Shown here: positions 35,483 through 46,925 of the stretch, one piece after another
Position numbering within the stretch: position 1 is the stretch's first letter
Layout of the letters: every line of letters begins with the position of its first letter
Assembly (NCBI GenBank): GCA_026874595.1
Contig: CM049321.1
Span: forward strand, 16,561,479 to 16,625,478
Origin: Sipunculus nudus
Taxonomy: Eukaryota > Annelida > Sipuncula > Golfingiida > Sipunculidae
Reading direction: 5' to 3'
Length of the DNA stretch: 64,000 bases
Position numbers and translations under genes: made by a program
Notes under the pieces: model-generated
The model's input: the letters and a program-made list of their open reading frames with translations, nothing else
Database searches by the model: none
Told to the model about the DNA's origin: nothing

Positions 35483-36448
35483 TTACACAGAGATAACTTT
35501 ATAGAACTCCACTTGGTTTCTCCGGAGTCTCTTAATCCGGGAGGCCAGGTTACTACAAGCAGCTGGTGAGAGGGATTCAAACAAATTCAGCTGTGGGAAG
35601 TAATAATGGGGGAGCCGCTGATTTTCCAAGCTTTCTTGTAGGTAAGCTAACAAGTCCATCAGCCTCGATCCCATTTCCTTTCTCTGCCAGGACTTCTGCT
35701 TATCAGCAACGTGGAATAAAGCGGTTTTATAATGGAAAGACTGGAGGGTTCTGAACCCAGCCTCTTTCTCTCGCATAGCTTTCAAGATGCGCACGCATTT
35801 TCTTCTGCATCCCTGGTCACTATCTATCGTGGTGAGACGTGATTTTTCTTTCAGGGACGTCGAGACACGCCAGGAGTGACTGTCTCCTTTGAACGGTTTT
35901 GCGACATACAATTGACCGTCAATCTCCAATGTTGGCACGACGTCAATGCTGAATTTGAGCCCCCCGTCAGTGACGTCAATCTGGATGGCGGGCCCGTGCA
36001 GACGTGGTTTAACTTTACCCACCAGATGGAGCTCTTTAACGGATTTGTCCACAACCGAGAAGAACTGACTGGAGAATATCGTAGAGGACACGTGACCTTG
36101 TTCGTTGATGACCTTATCGCCGACGTCATTGTCCGGGCCAGCTTTAAGATATCGAAATCCTGGCTTTGCACAGGGCAGAACCTTGACATTTTTCACCTGG
36201 ACCACAACCATGATGTCAAACTCGTCTGGTTGGTCTATCTTCAGTTTTTCATATACACTTCCTGTGTACTCTAACTTCTTAATCCGCCATCTTGACAAAG
36301 CTTTCATCTTGTCGCCCATTTTATCTAAAATTTCTTCCTTCACCTTGTTAACCGCTTTCATATCCGGATAGCGGGCACGTTTCTCGTGGAAGTCTTCCAG
36401 TTTCTTGACGAACTCTTCCGTCTTGTACCAGTCTTCCGCCATTGCCAT
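35483..36448 (-). CDS. cGAS-like receptor B (Mab-21 nucleotidyltransferase), single coding exon
   Basis: Predicted 321-aa nucleic-acid-sensing cyclic-dinucleotide synthase, paralogous to genes A and C. The start chosen is ATG at 36448 (MAMAEDWYK). Just upstream on the minus strand is TTTGTGTTTGTAG, a good splice acceptor, so a 5' exon (UTR or short coding) probably exists; a longer in-frame start at 36469 would read through it. Catalytic motif GSVYEKLKIDQPDEFD gives G63-S64, E76, D78; the third acid is D169 in FSIDVVP. WRVSTSLKEK, CVRILKAM and SFHYKTALFHV follow the family order, with no zinc thumb. It is the shortest of the three because of a reduced loop before FSIDVVP. An AATAAA overlaps the stop codon on the minus strand (35479-35484), which is oddly close; no better signal was noticed. 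Ligand unknown. Confidence 0.9.
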   Translation of the reverse strand: MAMAEDWYKTEEFVKKLEDFHEKRARYPDMKAVNKVKEEILDKMGDKMKALSRWRIKKLEYTGSVYEKLKIDQPDEFDIMVVVQVKNVKVLPCAKPGFRYLKAGPDNDVGDKVINEQGHVSSTIFSSQFFSVVDKSVKELHLVGKVKPRLHGPAIQIDVTDGGLKFSIDVVPTLEIDGQLYVAKPFKGDSHSWRVSTSLKEKSRLTTIDSDQGCRRKCVRILKAMREKEAGFRTLQSFHYKTALFHVADKQKSWQRKEMGSRLMDLLAYLQESLENQRLPHYYFPQLNLFESLSPAACSNLASRIKRLRRNQVEFYKVISV

Positions 36449-36469
36449 TCTACAAACACAAACTCGCAT

Positions 36470-37140
36470 TAAATTTTTGCCCTATACAGCTATGGCGTTT
36501 ATACTCAACATGGAAACACAAACTGGTATATATGTTAGACATTTTTTCATGTGCACCTCACGGTCAAAGATCAGACAGGGTTTTTTTTGTATTTAAACTT
36601 TGAGCATCATAAAGAAATGTTTTCCCCTAAGCTATATCACACCAAGCCATCGAAAGGTGGTGCTTAGAAGTTGCAATATCTTTGTTGGCAGTCAAACGGA
36701 AGTAAGTTTTCCCAATAGAACAGTTATCATCATCGTGTCAAGGTCACTACCCATGCATATGGACCAAACACGTGCTGGTGATAAACCCTGACCGGACGTT
36801 GGGTTGGGAAGTAGACCATAAAATATGACAAACATAAAGAAAGTTACTAAATTACATAAGACACCGTGCTATCGAGACGAAAGAGGCAGGAGAATATAAC
36901 ATTTAACTAAAATATAATAAATAAATCGGGCTTGTGGTCTTTGCCATATATGATATATTCCATGTCCCCTCAATGAGGCCTAGGCCATATTTTTGAAGAT
37001 CTGTACATATAAGAGAAATATTGGGACCATTGCGCAATGTAAAATAGATAAGGCCAACAAACAATAATAAAAGGTATTGTTCTCAGGCACCATACGCGTC
37101 AATTTTTAACCCCCGCATTAATTTTTTTTGTTGATTTTCA
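36470..37140. other. Noncoding 5' flank of gene B
   Basis: The minus-strand promoter and any 5' exon of gene B should lie here. I found no kappaB, GAS or CRE cluster like that of gene A, and no first-exon candidate stood out. Confidence 0.35.
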
Positions 37141-37530
37141 GTAAAAACTTTTGAGCTCCAGCCAATTGGACATTTCTTTCAAGTAGATAAAATCATACAA
37201 TTTTGATGAATTTTCCTTTATGTAGTATTTTTACTTGTTTAGCAAAATAAATATGTTATTATCATGATTTTCCCTTATCATTTGATATTTTTATCGAAAC
37301 ATACAAAAAAATTAAAAATTAAAAAAAACAAAAAAAAAAACACCCGCATTGATTTCTGAAAAAAAAGGCCTAAGAACCAAATTTTTATTGGCCGGTACAC
37401 GTATATCCCCATTCGTGTGTGTTTTTGTATGTGTTTGTTTAGGGGTGTTTGTGTGTATGTTTGTTCGCAACAGAACTCACGAAATCATGATCAAGCAATC
37501 TCATGATATTCCAGAATGTACAAGTAATAA
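37140..37530 (+). repeat. Direct repeat, copy 1 (~380 bp)
   Basis: About 37148-37530 matches 41251-41635. Shared phrases include GGACATTTCTTTCAAGTAGA, CACCCGCATTGATTTCTG (second copy AACCCGCATTGATTTCTG), GTGTTTTTGTATGTGTTTG and CGCAACAGAACTCACG. The ORF over it (37349-37681) is repeat-derived. Confidence 0.8.
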
Positions 37531-38140
37531 TCAATTAGGTTTTTGTGTGGATTCAACACATGTTCCGGTTTCAGGAACGTCATTAAGGAATATAAATGAA
37601 TACAAACAAGGTTTGATGAGCATCTCACAAAAAGGACCATTTCCCCCATATGTCGGAGGCTTCCATTCCGTAGCAAAGTGAGTTCTACTCCTGATTTGTA
37701 CATAAACTTAGAAAAGGCAAATTAGATTAAGGACACACACAAACACACACATTTTACTGATAGTAATTTCCTTTTGCAATAAAAATAAACTTCTGTTTTA
37801 CACAATAAACATACAGTGTTACAGATGTCTCTTTTATTGTGGTACATGTGTCTGTAGGCATTCAGTTTCGTGTTAGGCTCAAGCCCTGGGCGTTGCTATG
37901 GCGTGTAGAGGCAAAGTGCTAGGTTTAATCCGTACTGGTTGAACTCTCGCGGAGTGTAAACAAAGCGATAGCTCTCGTGCTAGTCTGGAATGTTCAAGTG
38001 CACATGTATTGTTGGGTTCTCTCGATTGTTCGTGAAATAGAAGTGTCTAGAATTTTCGGATGAGAAGTTAAAAATAGGGGCTGTGTTTTAGAGCCGAGAA
38101 AGGAGGGGAGAGAAATATTCCAACGGACACAGCAGAGTAT
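37530..38140. other. AT-rich noncoding DNA
   Basis: No gene or clear repeat recognised, apart from short CACA-rich runs near 37735. Confidence 0.35.
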
Positions 38141-38690
38141 GGGTGCCTTTCCATACATGCGGGTCCCGCACGGTTGAAATCCAACAAGTGTGTTATCACT
38201 GTCGCCTTTCCATACGTGCGGGCATCCGCGCGGGTCCCGCATGCGGATCCAGCAGTGTTGGATTTCTGCGGGGGCCCGCATGCGGGTGCTACATGTATAT
38301 ATTAGTAGCTGGCATGTGTCCTTGTATTTGAAAAGAAAAAGGAGCTGATAGAGCTTATTTAATTGCATTAAAAAAATATACGACCATTCTTCATTGAGAT
38401 ACGTCCCGGGACCAGCTCTAGTTAGAGTGTGACAGGAAATAGCCACCATATATGATACGATATTAATCCGCTCCAATCTGCCTCATCAGTTAGTATAAAT
38501 GTTTACACTGAATATTTTCTTAAGATATTACACTAAAATTTTAGAAATTATAATTATTAGTGCATGCGTTTATCCAAACTAATGGGTCACCCGCATGCGG
38601 GGACCCGCACATATGGAAAGGGACTCTTCGCATGCGGGGACCCGCGCGGGTCCCGCGCGGGTGAAAATCCGCATGTATGGAAAGGCACCC
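38141..38690. mobile_element. 550-bp MITE with 22-bp perfect TIRs
   Basis: The ends are perfect 22-bp inverted repeats: the left begins GGGTGCCTTTCCATAC at 38141 and the right ends GTATGGAAAGGCACCC at 38690. A TAT flanks both sides (38138-38140 and 38691-38693), fitting a 3-bp target-site duplication. GC-rich subterminal palindromes such as GCGCGGGTCCCGC and GCATGCGGG are clustered near both ends, as expected for transposase-binding arrays. It has no transposase ORF. The GGG terminus and 3-bp duplication suggest a PIF/Harbinger-type family, but the duplication is TAT rather than the usual TWA, so the class is tentative. Confidence 0.8.
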
Positions 38691-38814
38691 TATGTGTCAG
38701 TTTGTGGACCTTTTCCGATAATTGGGGCAGTTATAGATTTTCTTCGAAATATGTGACGGATTTTATATAGTCTTCAGTTTGCCTTTGGGATCACTACCCG
38801 AACTTCACTTTTGG

Positions 38815-39078
38815 ATTACAATAAATTGATTTTGTGATTAAACTGGACTGTTATTCTCTGAGAATATTTATGTGAACTGTTCATCTGGATTATATGTTTT
38901 AAAGGACTTTTTGTCGCTGTGACAGTGGTGGTATCCAGGTACTGTACACTTTGTTTATTATACTGTGTGATTATTTTGATTTACTTTTATACTGTTGTAA
39001 TAATGTGTAGTTGTATTGATTTAATGTATTGTAATGTTAAGGTTGTTTTAAGAATAAATTATAATTATTTGTTAACAA
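38815..39078 (+). repeat. Retroposon 3'-end copy (plus strand)
   Basis: Counterpart of the poly(A)-tailed copy at 33982-34250. Contains TCGCTGTGACAGTGGTGG and ends AAGAATAAATTATAATTATT. It lacks a long A-run and joins directly to the next repeat family. Confidence 0.65.
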
Positions 39079-39079
39079 A

Positions 39080-40215
39080 CTAGGGACCCATGGGTCTCTA
39101 TGCTCAGCTGCATTTGTCTATAAGGATATATGTTTATGAGGTTTTCCAAATATTGGTCCTGTGATCAGTTTGAAGCCAACCTGTTTATCCAAACTGGAGT
39201 AAACATCCATAAACTAATTTGTGAATGGATGGGCCCTGTGATCTTAACCTTTGACCTTATGACCACAAAATCAAAAGGAAACTTCCCCTAATGGCACGTG
39301 CACCACATGTTGATGATGGAAGGATTGAGATGAAAAGTTTGGCTTAAAATGCATCCACAATCTTTCTAAAGTAGTGGGTCCTGTGACCTTGACCTTTGAT
39401 CTCATGACCCGAGAATCAACAGTTCTTACTTAAGTGGTGGGATATATATAAGTCAAGTTTGAAACCAATATTTCAAACCAAACTGGTGTTATCATCTGGA
39501 AACTAATATGTGGATTGATGGCCCCCATGACCTTGACCTTGTGACCCCAAAATCCATAAGTTACTTCCACTATTGGTAGGTGAGCAACATCTGGAAGATA
39601 GAATTTTTTCATCAACAATCTTTTTAAAGAAGGGGGTCCTGTGACCTTGACCTTTGGCCTAATGACCCAAAAATCAAAAGGTTTCTTACATTATTGGTGG
39701 GTCATATATAAGTCAAAATTGAAACCAATGTGAATCCGAACTGGAGTTATCATCTGGAAACTACTTTGTGAACAGATGGCCCCTGTGACCTTGACCTTTG
39801 ACCATGTGACTCCAAATTTATTTATGCTCTCCCCATACTGCCAAGTCAGCTAAATGTGCAAAATGGAAAGTTTGGGATGAAAAGCTTGGCATAAAATGCA
39901 GCCATAATCTTTATAAAAAAAGTGAGTCCTGTGACCTTGACCTTTGACCCAAAAATCATAATATATAATCAAATATAAGTTCTTGCTTTAGTGGTGGGCC
40001 ATATGTAAGTCAAGTTTGAAATCCATGTGTCAATACAACCTCGAGTTATCATCAGGAAACAAATTTGTGTGGATGGACGGATGGACAGCTAGACAAACAG
40101 ACAGACAGGGTGATTACTATATGGCATCCACTTGTGATAAAAAAACACACCAGGTTTTGGGACACTAGATGTAATTACAGCTGAGAAACTGACATGATTG
40201 TTGTCATTTAATAGT
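39080..40215. repeat. Second array of the 1-1.5 kb repeat family
   Basis: Diverged units with the same order: GACCTTGACCTTTGA blocks near 39240, 39388, 39530, 39642, 39792-39804 (12/13 to DR1) and 39939-39951 (12/13); ATATATAAGTCAA; ATCATCTGGAAACTA. It ends in a GGACGGATGGACAG...AGACAGACAGG run and CACCAGGTTTTGGGACACTAG, like the tail at 32075-32175. Confidence 0.8.
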
Positions 40216-40239
40216 AAAAAATAAACAAATCTTTGTTAA

Positions 40240-40595
40240 AATAACAAAAAATACAGGTGGCGCCACCGCTTTTCGGGAACTGACAAAACTAGTCATGGTC
40301 AATATTCAAGGCAAGATTCATGACAATCCATGCTTTAATTATCAAGATATTGGAGGTTTTGTATTATATTTTTGATTATTCTGGGGGGTACTTTCAAGCC
40401 CCATAGCTCGGATGATATAGGTCGCAGTAGCCTAATTGCAGGTTTCCAAGGAGATTTTTTATTGGCCTCCCTAGATATTCACATATAGAAGTTTCTAGGT
40501 CCAGCAGTTACGATTTGTGCCCTGCTAACGGACGGACGACGGACAAAGCGCCATTCTTATACCACAATTGACTTACAGTCAGCTGAGCTAAAAAC
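40240..40595 (-). repeat. Inverted copy of the 26.8-29.3 kb repeat
   Basis: The reverse complement contains the AGCTCAGCTGACTGTAAGTC head, TCCGTCGTCCGTCCG, GGCACAAATCGTAAC and, at the other end, GGTGGCGCCACC-type sequence (40257-40268). Confidence 0.75.
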
Positions 40596-40596
40596 C

Positions 40597-41030
40597 ACTG
40601 ACTTCTTTATTCATTACCCTAGACATTTCACGCTGCCTAGTGTTACAGAATCTGATTTTTTTTATCTCCATAACAACATTTATCCTCGTCACGACTACGT
40701 GATCTGTTGATATTAGGTTCCGTAACAACATTTAATGACAGTAACTTGCCTGAAACGTCTTATTTTCTACACGAATTTACCCATGAAGAAAAACATGACA
40801 AAATGTTGATTCAGTTTGTAAACCGAACTGCACTGCTACACATTTGACAATAAACATTTATACAATAATTAAAAATGTAAAATTATTATGTAAGATTGGA
40901 AGGATTCTTTCACACGACCCACCCCAATACAAAACAAATCTGCTCTGGCATGGTAACAGTTGATGTACTTAAAAAGGCTATAGAGATATCATAAATTAAA
41001 ATACGATCGGATTTGCATGGGATACTCATA
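40597..41030. other. ~130-bp repeat copy, then AT-rich DNA
   Basis: 40597-40730 matches the reverse complement of 33840-33960 (CACTGACTTCTTTATTCATT ... GATATTAGGT). The rest is AT-rich with no feature seen. Confidence 0.5.
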
Positions 41031-41815
41031 TAGCTAGATATATTTTAGATGTGACAAAATATTCGCTTGCATAGTATATTTTTGCTATTTCATTTGCAAT
41101 ACAGACAGATTAAAAGAGATCAGACATTTCATTTATACATTTACAGGTATCAGCTACAATGCTACGTGGACTTATCATATATCAGTTTTTTTTGTATATG
41201 ATACCGGAAATGTCTATCATTTTTTAAGGTTCATACCCCACGCTCAATTTTGAGCTCCAGCCGCTTGGACATTTCTTTCAAGTAGATAAAATCATACAAT
41301 CTTGATAAATTTTCCTTTATTTAGTGCTTTTACTTGTTTAGCAAAATAAATCTGTTATTATCATGATTTTTTCCTTTATCATTTGATATTTTTATCGAAA
41401 CATACAAAGAAAATTTAAAATAAAAAAAAAACCCGCATTGATTTCTGCAAAAAGAACCAAACTTTACTTTTTTGGCCTTATGTAACGCCTTGTTGCCTCC
41501 CCTAGGACGGTACGCGTTCATCCCCATGTGTTTTTGTATGTGTTTGTTTAGAGGTGTTTGTGTGTATGTTTGTTCGCAACAGAACTCACGTAATCATGAT
41601 CAAGCAATCTCAAGATATTTTAGATATGACAAAAGATATTTTAGATATGACAAAATTATTCGCTTGCACAGTATAATTTGCTTTTTTTTATTTACAATAC
41701 AGCCAGATTAAAAGAGATACACATTTTTTCATATCATATACTTATCATATATCAATTTTTGTATATGATACCGGAAATGTCTATCATTTTTTAAAGTTCA
41801 TACCCCACGCTCATG
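41030..41815 (+). repeat. Nested direct duplications (period ~600 bp)
   Basis: 41030-41225 recurs at 41630-41810 (TTTTAGAT-TGACAAAAT, ATTCGCTTGCA, GATACCGGAAATGTCTATC, TTCATACCCCACGCTCA). Between them, 41251-41635 is the second copy of 37148-37530. No coding content. Confidence 0.75.
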
Positions 41816-42311
41816 AACGTCAAATTGTAAAGTTCGACCAATGTTGCTCCTAAATAAGTTAATGTTTTCGTTTCGAAAATGGGCTTTCTCTATTGAATGC
41901 TGTAACCTTAAGTATCAATTAGATACACATTTGTAAAAAAAAACAACAGTCAGTTCGTGAGAATTCTTTCAAAATGTACGTGGGACACGCTGCATATGCT
42001 GTTTCTGCTAATTTATAGGGCAATCCGGCACTTTTTATATATAGACCCTGCTTGATTAGAGCTTTGTTTTATATTGGCGTGGGCACAAATCTAGACACCT
42101 CTGATCTAACCTATTTTTAGATCAGTGACACAGACCTAAATCAATGTATATATACAAACCATACAGAGACCCTGTCTGTATAGGACACAGTCTACTCGAG
42201 ACCGGAGAGGGCTGTTCCAGAGGGTGACATATATAATTATATACAGTTACTTACATGAATGCAGAACTTCCTGGGTTTCCAGTTGATTAGTAAATGAATT
42301 TTATCAGATAG
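41815..42311. other. Noncoding DNA
   Basis: No exon or repeat supported. Confidence 0.3.
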
Positions 42312-42487
42312 CACTGGCGGATCCATAGGGCTTCCACACCATCCCAACCTTTTTTAAGGGTTTCACCCTAATTTTGAGGCCATGACCCTCCCCCTTTTCT
42401 CGGACCTGAGGAACTTTTTTCTAGGTTTTCTCGTCATTCTGTCCGACAAACCAACCCCCCCTTTCCAAAATCCTGGACCCGCCCCTG
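42312..42487. mobile_element. ~176-bp hAT-like MITE
   Basis: The left end CACTGGCGGATCCATAG and the right end read inward (CAGGGGCGGGTCCAGGA) form imperfect inverted termini of the CAGTGGCGGATCCA type common in hAT nonautonomous elements. The interior is low complexity and has no ORF. No matching 8-bp target duplication is visible, so it is old or truncated. Confidence 0.5.
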
Positions 42488-42599
42488 CAAACACCATTGG
42501 GTGATGCAGCGAATCTTATCAAGACTGAATTCCTCTGTTAAATTTTGGGCGGTGTGGTCATGGAAATTTAGAACAAAAAGTAAAATTAGACTATATTAA

Positions 42600-42616
42600 T
42601 AAATATATATATATAT

Positions 42617-42667
<51 letters not shown>

Positions 42668-42719
42668 GCCCGTAGGCTGACTGCCGAGTGGGAGGGTTCG
42701 TTTTCACTGTTGGTGCAAC

Positions 42720-42757
<38 letters not shown>
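42600..42757. repeat. Two (TA)n tracts flanking a GGCCCGTAGGC fragment
   Basis: TA runs at about 42600-42662 and 42722-42757. The sequence between (CAGGCCCGTAGGCTGACTG) is related, in opposite orientation, to AAGCCTACGGGCCTGATAT next to the poly(C) tract at 45025-45047, so a dispersed repeat is present. Confidence 0.7.
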
Positions 42758-42758
<1 letters not shown>

Positions 42759-42759
42759 C

Positions 42760-44580
42760 GATGTTTTCTTTAAACGAAATAAAAACAATCCAAATAAGCT
42801 ATTATTAGCGGATTGTCCTTTTTCTCGCCGTGTGTAACGTTACTCAGAACGTCCCATCCAAAGTGTTTCGCAAGCTTCTGCTACTGCACAAGTATGCATG
42901 GTCATAAGGAGGCTGTATATACGTGTACACTAAACAAAAAGTGCATTGGCATCCATTTGATTTCAGATTTGAAAAAAAGAAAATAATTAAATTCAATGTC
43001 AAACTCACACCTCAGTCATCTGATATTCTCCGGTAGCTGTGCATCCGAGTGATTATCACGTTAACTGACAATTAAATGAGGTTGCTTGAAATTGATATCA
43101 TTCGATGCAGATAACTTGTACATTAATATTCATGGAAAGAAATTAACCGGGCGGCGTTTGGTGTTTCTAGCTATACTTGAAATTTGCATAAATTAAATAA
43201 AAGGACCAGCAGGCGAGGCAGTTAGATGCTGAAAATGTTAGAATTATATTCAAATTCTTTGACAAATGAAGCAGTATATAGGACAGAACTGGGCCGGAGC
43301 TAGAACTTTGGGGATCAATTAAGATCCGGGGCATTTCTGCGAGTTCCGAATAAAAACAAAATGTGTAGACTGAACAATTTAGGGTGTGTATAGCCTAAAG
43401 ACTGACAAAATAAACGATCAAAGTAACTTAAAGAGCCTTGGTGAATGAAATCCATGTTAATATTAAATATATTAAATGATAATTATGTCATTCATCAGTC
43501 CCTACAGGCAGAGGCACACGCGCACACAGCAGGTGTGCTCCACTTCGTCATATATCTATACCAAATCGCCAGCTTGCCCTCCGGTACACTGTGGAGATGG
43601 CCTGTTCCCTGGTCTAGATTACTCATAAATTATATAGTATTACCCCCCTGAAAACTCCCATACCTGACCAATTTTCTTTGGGTAACTGCATTAGAATTTC
43701 AGAACCAATACTTAATTCCATGTATTCATGGTATATTTGAAAATTAAATCACCAGTGATTACAAGAAACAATATGCGATTGTCAAAGTATAGGGTGAAAT
43801 TCATGCATGGTAGTGATTTTACATTTGTTGATTACTATAAAAAATACATTGAATTTCTGACCTTATCTCCGGTGTATATACTTACATCTAAATCAACTAT
43901 ATATTTATTTTCTGGATGAACCGAATTCCAGCTTAAGTGGTTAACAAATTAATTTAGTAAAAATATTCTTGACTAAACATATGATCCAGTCCCTAATTTT
44001 TTTAATTACTCAATCTTGACATAATTTTCCTCACATACAAGCTAAACATTTTTTTATATAAGGCAGTCTTGAATTGGTATTATAGGTTTGAGTGCAAACT
44101 GGTTTAGTTTAATTTTAGAAAAAACAAAGCACAGTGACCTAGTTTCCGGTTTGGTAGAACTTCTGTACATCGTACTGTGTGTAAAATTTCAAATCCATAG
44201 GTAATGATGTAAAATCGTTCTTATCTAACGGGCAGACAAACTGCTGATAGGACGACTATATACAGTGGATCATCGCCATATATATCTTCTGAACTAAAGA
44301 AGTAATATGCAAGGCCCTCCTTTTAATTTGCAACACCAACAAATCGAAAAGTTCCATAAGCTCATTTATAAATCTCTAAATGATATATTTTAACTTTTTG
44401 TTTGTTTTTTTTTTTCTTTTATTTATTATTCTTATGGAATCAGGTTTGGTTTGGACTCTTGACACGTATGTCCCCTGTGCTCTATTGACAAAGTGGTCTT
44501 AGTTACATCCTTTGGCCCGGTAACAAGAGGGTGCTACTGCCCTCTTTGCAGGAGACGGGACAATCAATAATTTGCTCTTT
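42760..44580. other. Noncoding DNA
   Basis: No gene, RNA gene or strong repeat recognised; short ORFs show no recognisable domain. Confidence 0.3.
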
Positions 44581-44590
44581 ATCCCATCTC

Positions 44591-44735
44591 ACACGGCAAC
44601 AAACATCCAGTTCTTGACTATAATCAGAAGTCCCCTCTCACACGGCAACAAACATCCAGTTCTTGACTATAATCAGAAGTCCCCTCTCACACGGCAACAA
44701 ACATCCAGTTCTTGACTATATTCAGAAGCAAGGAG
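44591..44735 (+). repeat. 49-bp minisatellite, ~2.9 copies
   Basis: ACACGGCAACAAACATCCAG begins units at 44591, 44640 and 44689. The first two units are identical; the third diverges at its end. Confidence 0.9.
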
Positions 44736-46800
44736 TGAACGGGTTATTTAAAGCTTGTTTCAGAGGTGAAATTAAGCATTTTGAACTGTACTTGCAATCT
44801 ACATCCCTGGCAGAGCTAAATAAAGCTAAAAGAGGCCGCTAATCGGCGCTATAAACAATATTTATACAGAAATATGGTATCTCCCTGTGAAGATATGCAT
44901 GGAACCGGACGACAAAAATTGTTAAACATAAAGTTGTGTATAATTTTCCGAGATTATAGCTTGTCAGTATTCGTCAGGTGGAACTCAGATGCTCAGCGGG
45001 GGGGGTTCGTCCGAACCCACCGAACCCCCCCCCCCCCCCCCCCCCCCAAGCCTACGGGCCTGATATATATATTATCTGCTGTGGGACCTGGCACTTATTT
45101 TCCATAAGCCGAACGGATATTCCAACAGTGACATCATTTTCTGGGAAAAGAACACTGCCATGTGTTGTCAAGTGTATATATGAGGTATATCAGTACCTTT
45201 TTTTTAATATATATATATATATATATATGTACAAGATTTGTAAAATATATGACTTAAAATTGCACTAACTATACTTGTTTTAACTGTGTTTAAACCCAGT
45301 TAAACCTGTGGAAACCATGACTTGCGGCCACCGTACGGCGAACGTATATGAGTAGAAACATATTTTACTATCATGCAGACAATAACTGACACGTGCGTTC
45401 TTCCATTAACCATTGTTTATGTTTCCATGACAACGACGTCACGTAGGATAATCGTTCGGAAAGCATCCGTCTATTTAGATTAACACCACCACACATTTGT
45501 ACATTACATTATAGTCCGTTTCATCCCTTCATGTCCACCTGTTTTTTGCTATGAAAATTTTTATTAGGTATATTTCATGGGAAACAATTATAGTGTAGAG
45601 GAGAGGATTACAGAACCTAATTTTCAACTGGGTAACTAAATTCCTACCTTATGCCATATTTGAGTAACAGAATTTTCTGAAAATATGAGAAATCAGTCTA
45701 TATTTTACAACATATCAGACCCACTTATGGCGGTCAAGGTCATTGGTCACATGCAAAAACAGCCTCTGCTGATTGGATGATCTCATGTAAACACTCTAAA
45801 AAATATAACCAGCTAAAACAAAGATGGCTACTTATGGAGGGACACACAATATCTGCCAGATCATGGTAAAGAGACTAAAATGTTGTAAAACATGAACAAG
45901 GGATTTATTGTAAAATTCTTAACTGCCATATTAGGTTGTCACTTCCATATGTCGTTTACTTGGAAAATATTGAAAAATATAAACTTTTTAGTAAATCATC
46001 TACAAATAACAGGTGGACAGCAGGTGGTGAAATGGACTTTAGTACGTAATACTATATAATGTACGTGTAACATTGATGTCAATACCTACTTGGTGGTCGC
46101 GAGCTCTCTGTTGAGCAATGCCTGTCTCTTGCAGTGTGTGTACCGGCTCAGGAGTCAACTGATAAAACTGTCTGTACCGAACCTAGGCTTCGTGCCACAT
46201 ATAAATATACCAGACTTTTGAATTATCGTCTGTCATGCCAGTCATTGTGGGTTTTCCACTGAACCGGGTGGTTGGTACAACATGCTGGTTCCCGGGGTCA
46301 TCAAAATGTCACTGGGCCCGAAACTAGTATGAATTATCATTCAATGACCTTGCATGGTTTGACAGCCGGACAAGAATGGTTTCAGTGGGCTCGGTAAATA
46401 TATGGCTGACAGTACCTGACATACAGAGATATATATTAGCATGCATTTGGTGAGACATACCGGCCTTTATCTGCACACTCTCTGTCAGTCATTGAGTAGT
46501 TCAAATTAATTACCTGCTTTGAAAGATATACACTTAGTCTTTAATGCTATCAAGCTCCAGTACTGTTTGTGCCCGAATGTGGTGAACGTCTAGCTAAGGC
46601 TAAGCGGTATCTTTCTGGGAAATGGACGATGTCCTGATGTCTGACAGTTATGGGTCTTCCCAAATCATACAAGTTACAGGAAATACAATAAATTGATACG
46701 TGTGTACTCTTACATTCGGGTACACATCTAATTTTTGTAGGATGCAAAGCAGACCAAATTTATATATGGACATGTGCATATAAAATATATGTAAAATCGT
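44736..46800. other. Noncoding DNA with a C23 tract
   Basis: Poly(C) at 45025-45047 follows a GGGGGTTCGT-CCGAACCC inverted pair and precedes AAGCCTACGGGCCTG. (TA)n at about 45208-45229. No exon supported. Confidence 0.35.
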
Positions 46801-46870
46801 GGGGGGGGGGGGGGGGGGGGGGGTGATATGCTGGTGGGAGTGGGACAAAAGTGGCACATAAACATTTGTT

Positions 46871-46925
<55 letters not shown>

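Noticed and set aside
35876-36274. Plus-strand ORFs antisense to receptor gene B
   Set aside because: They are shadow frames of a well-supported minus-strand gene.
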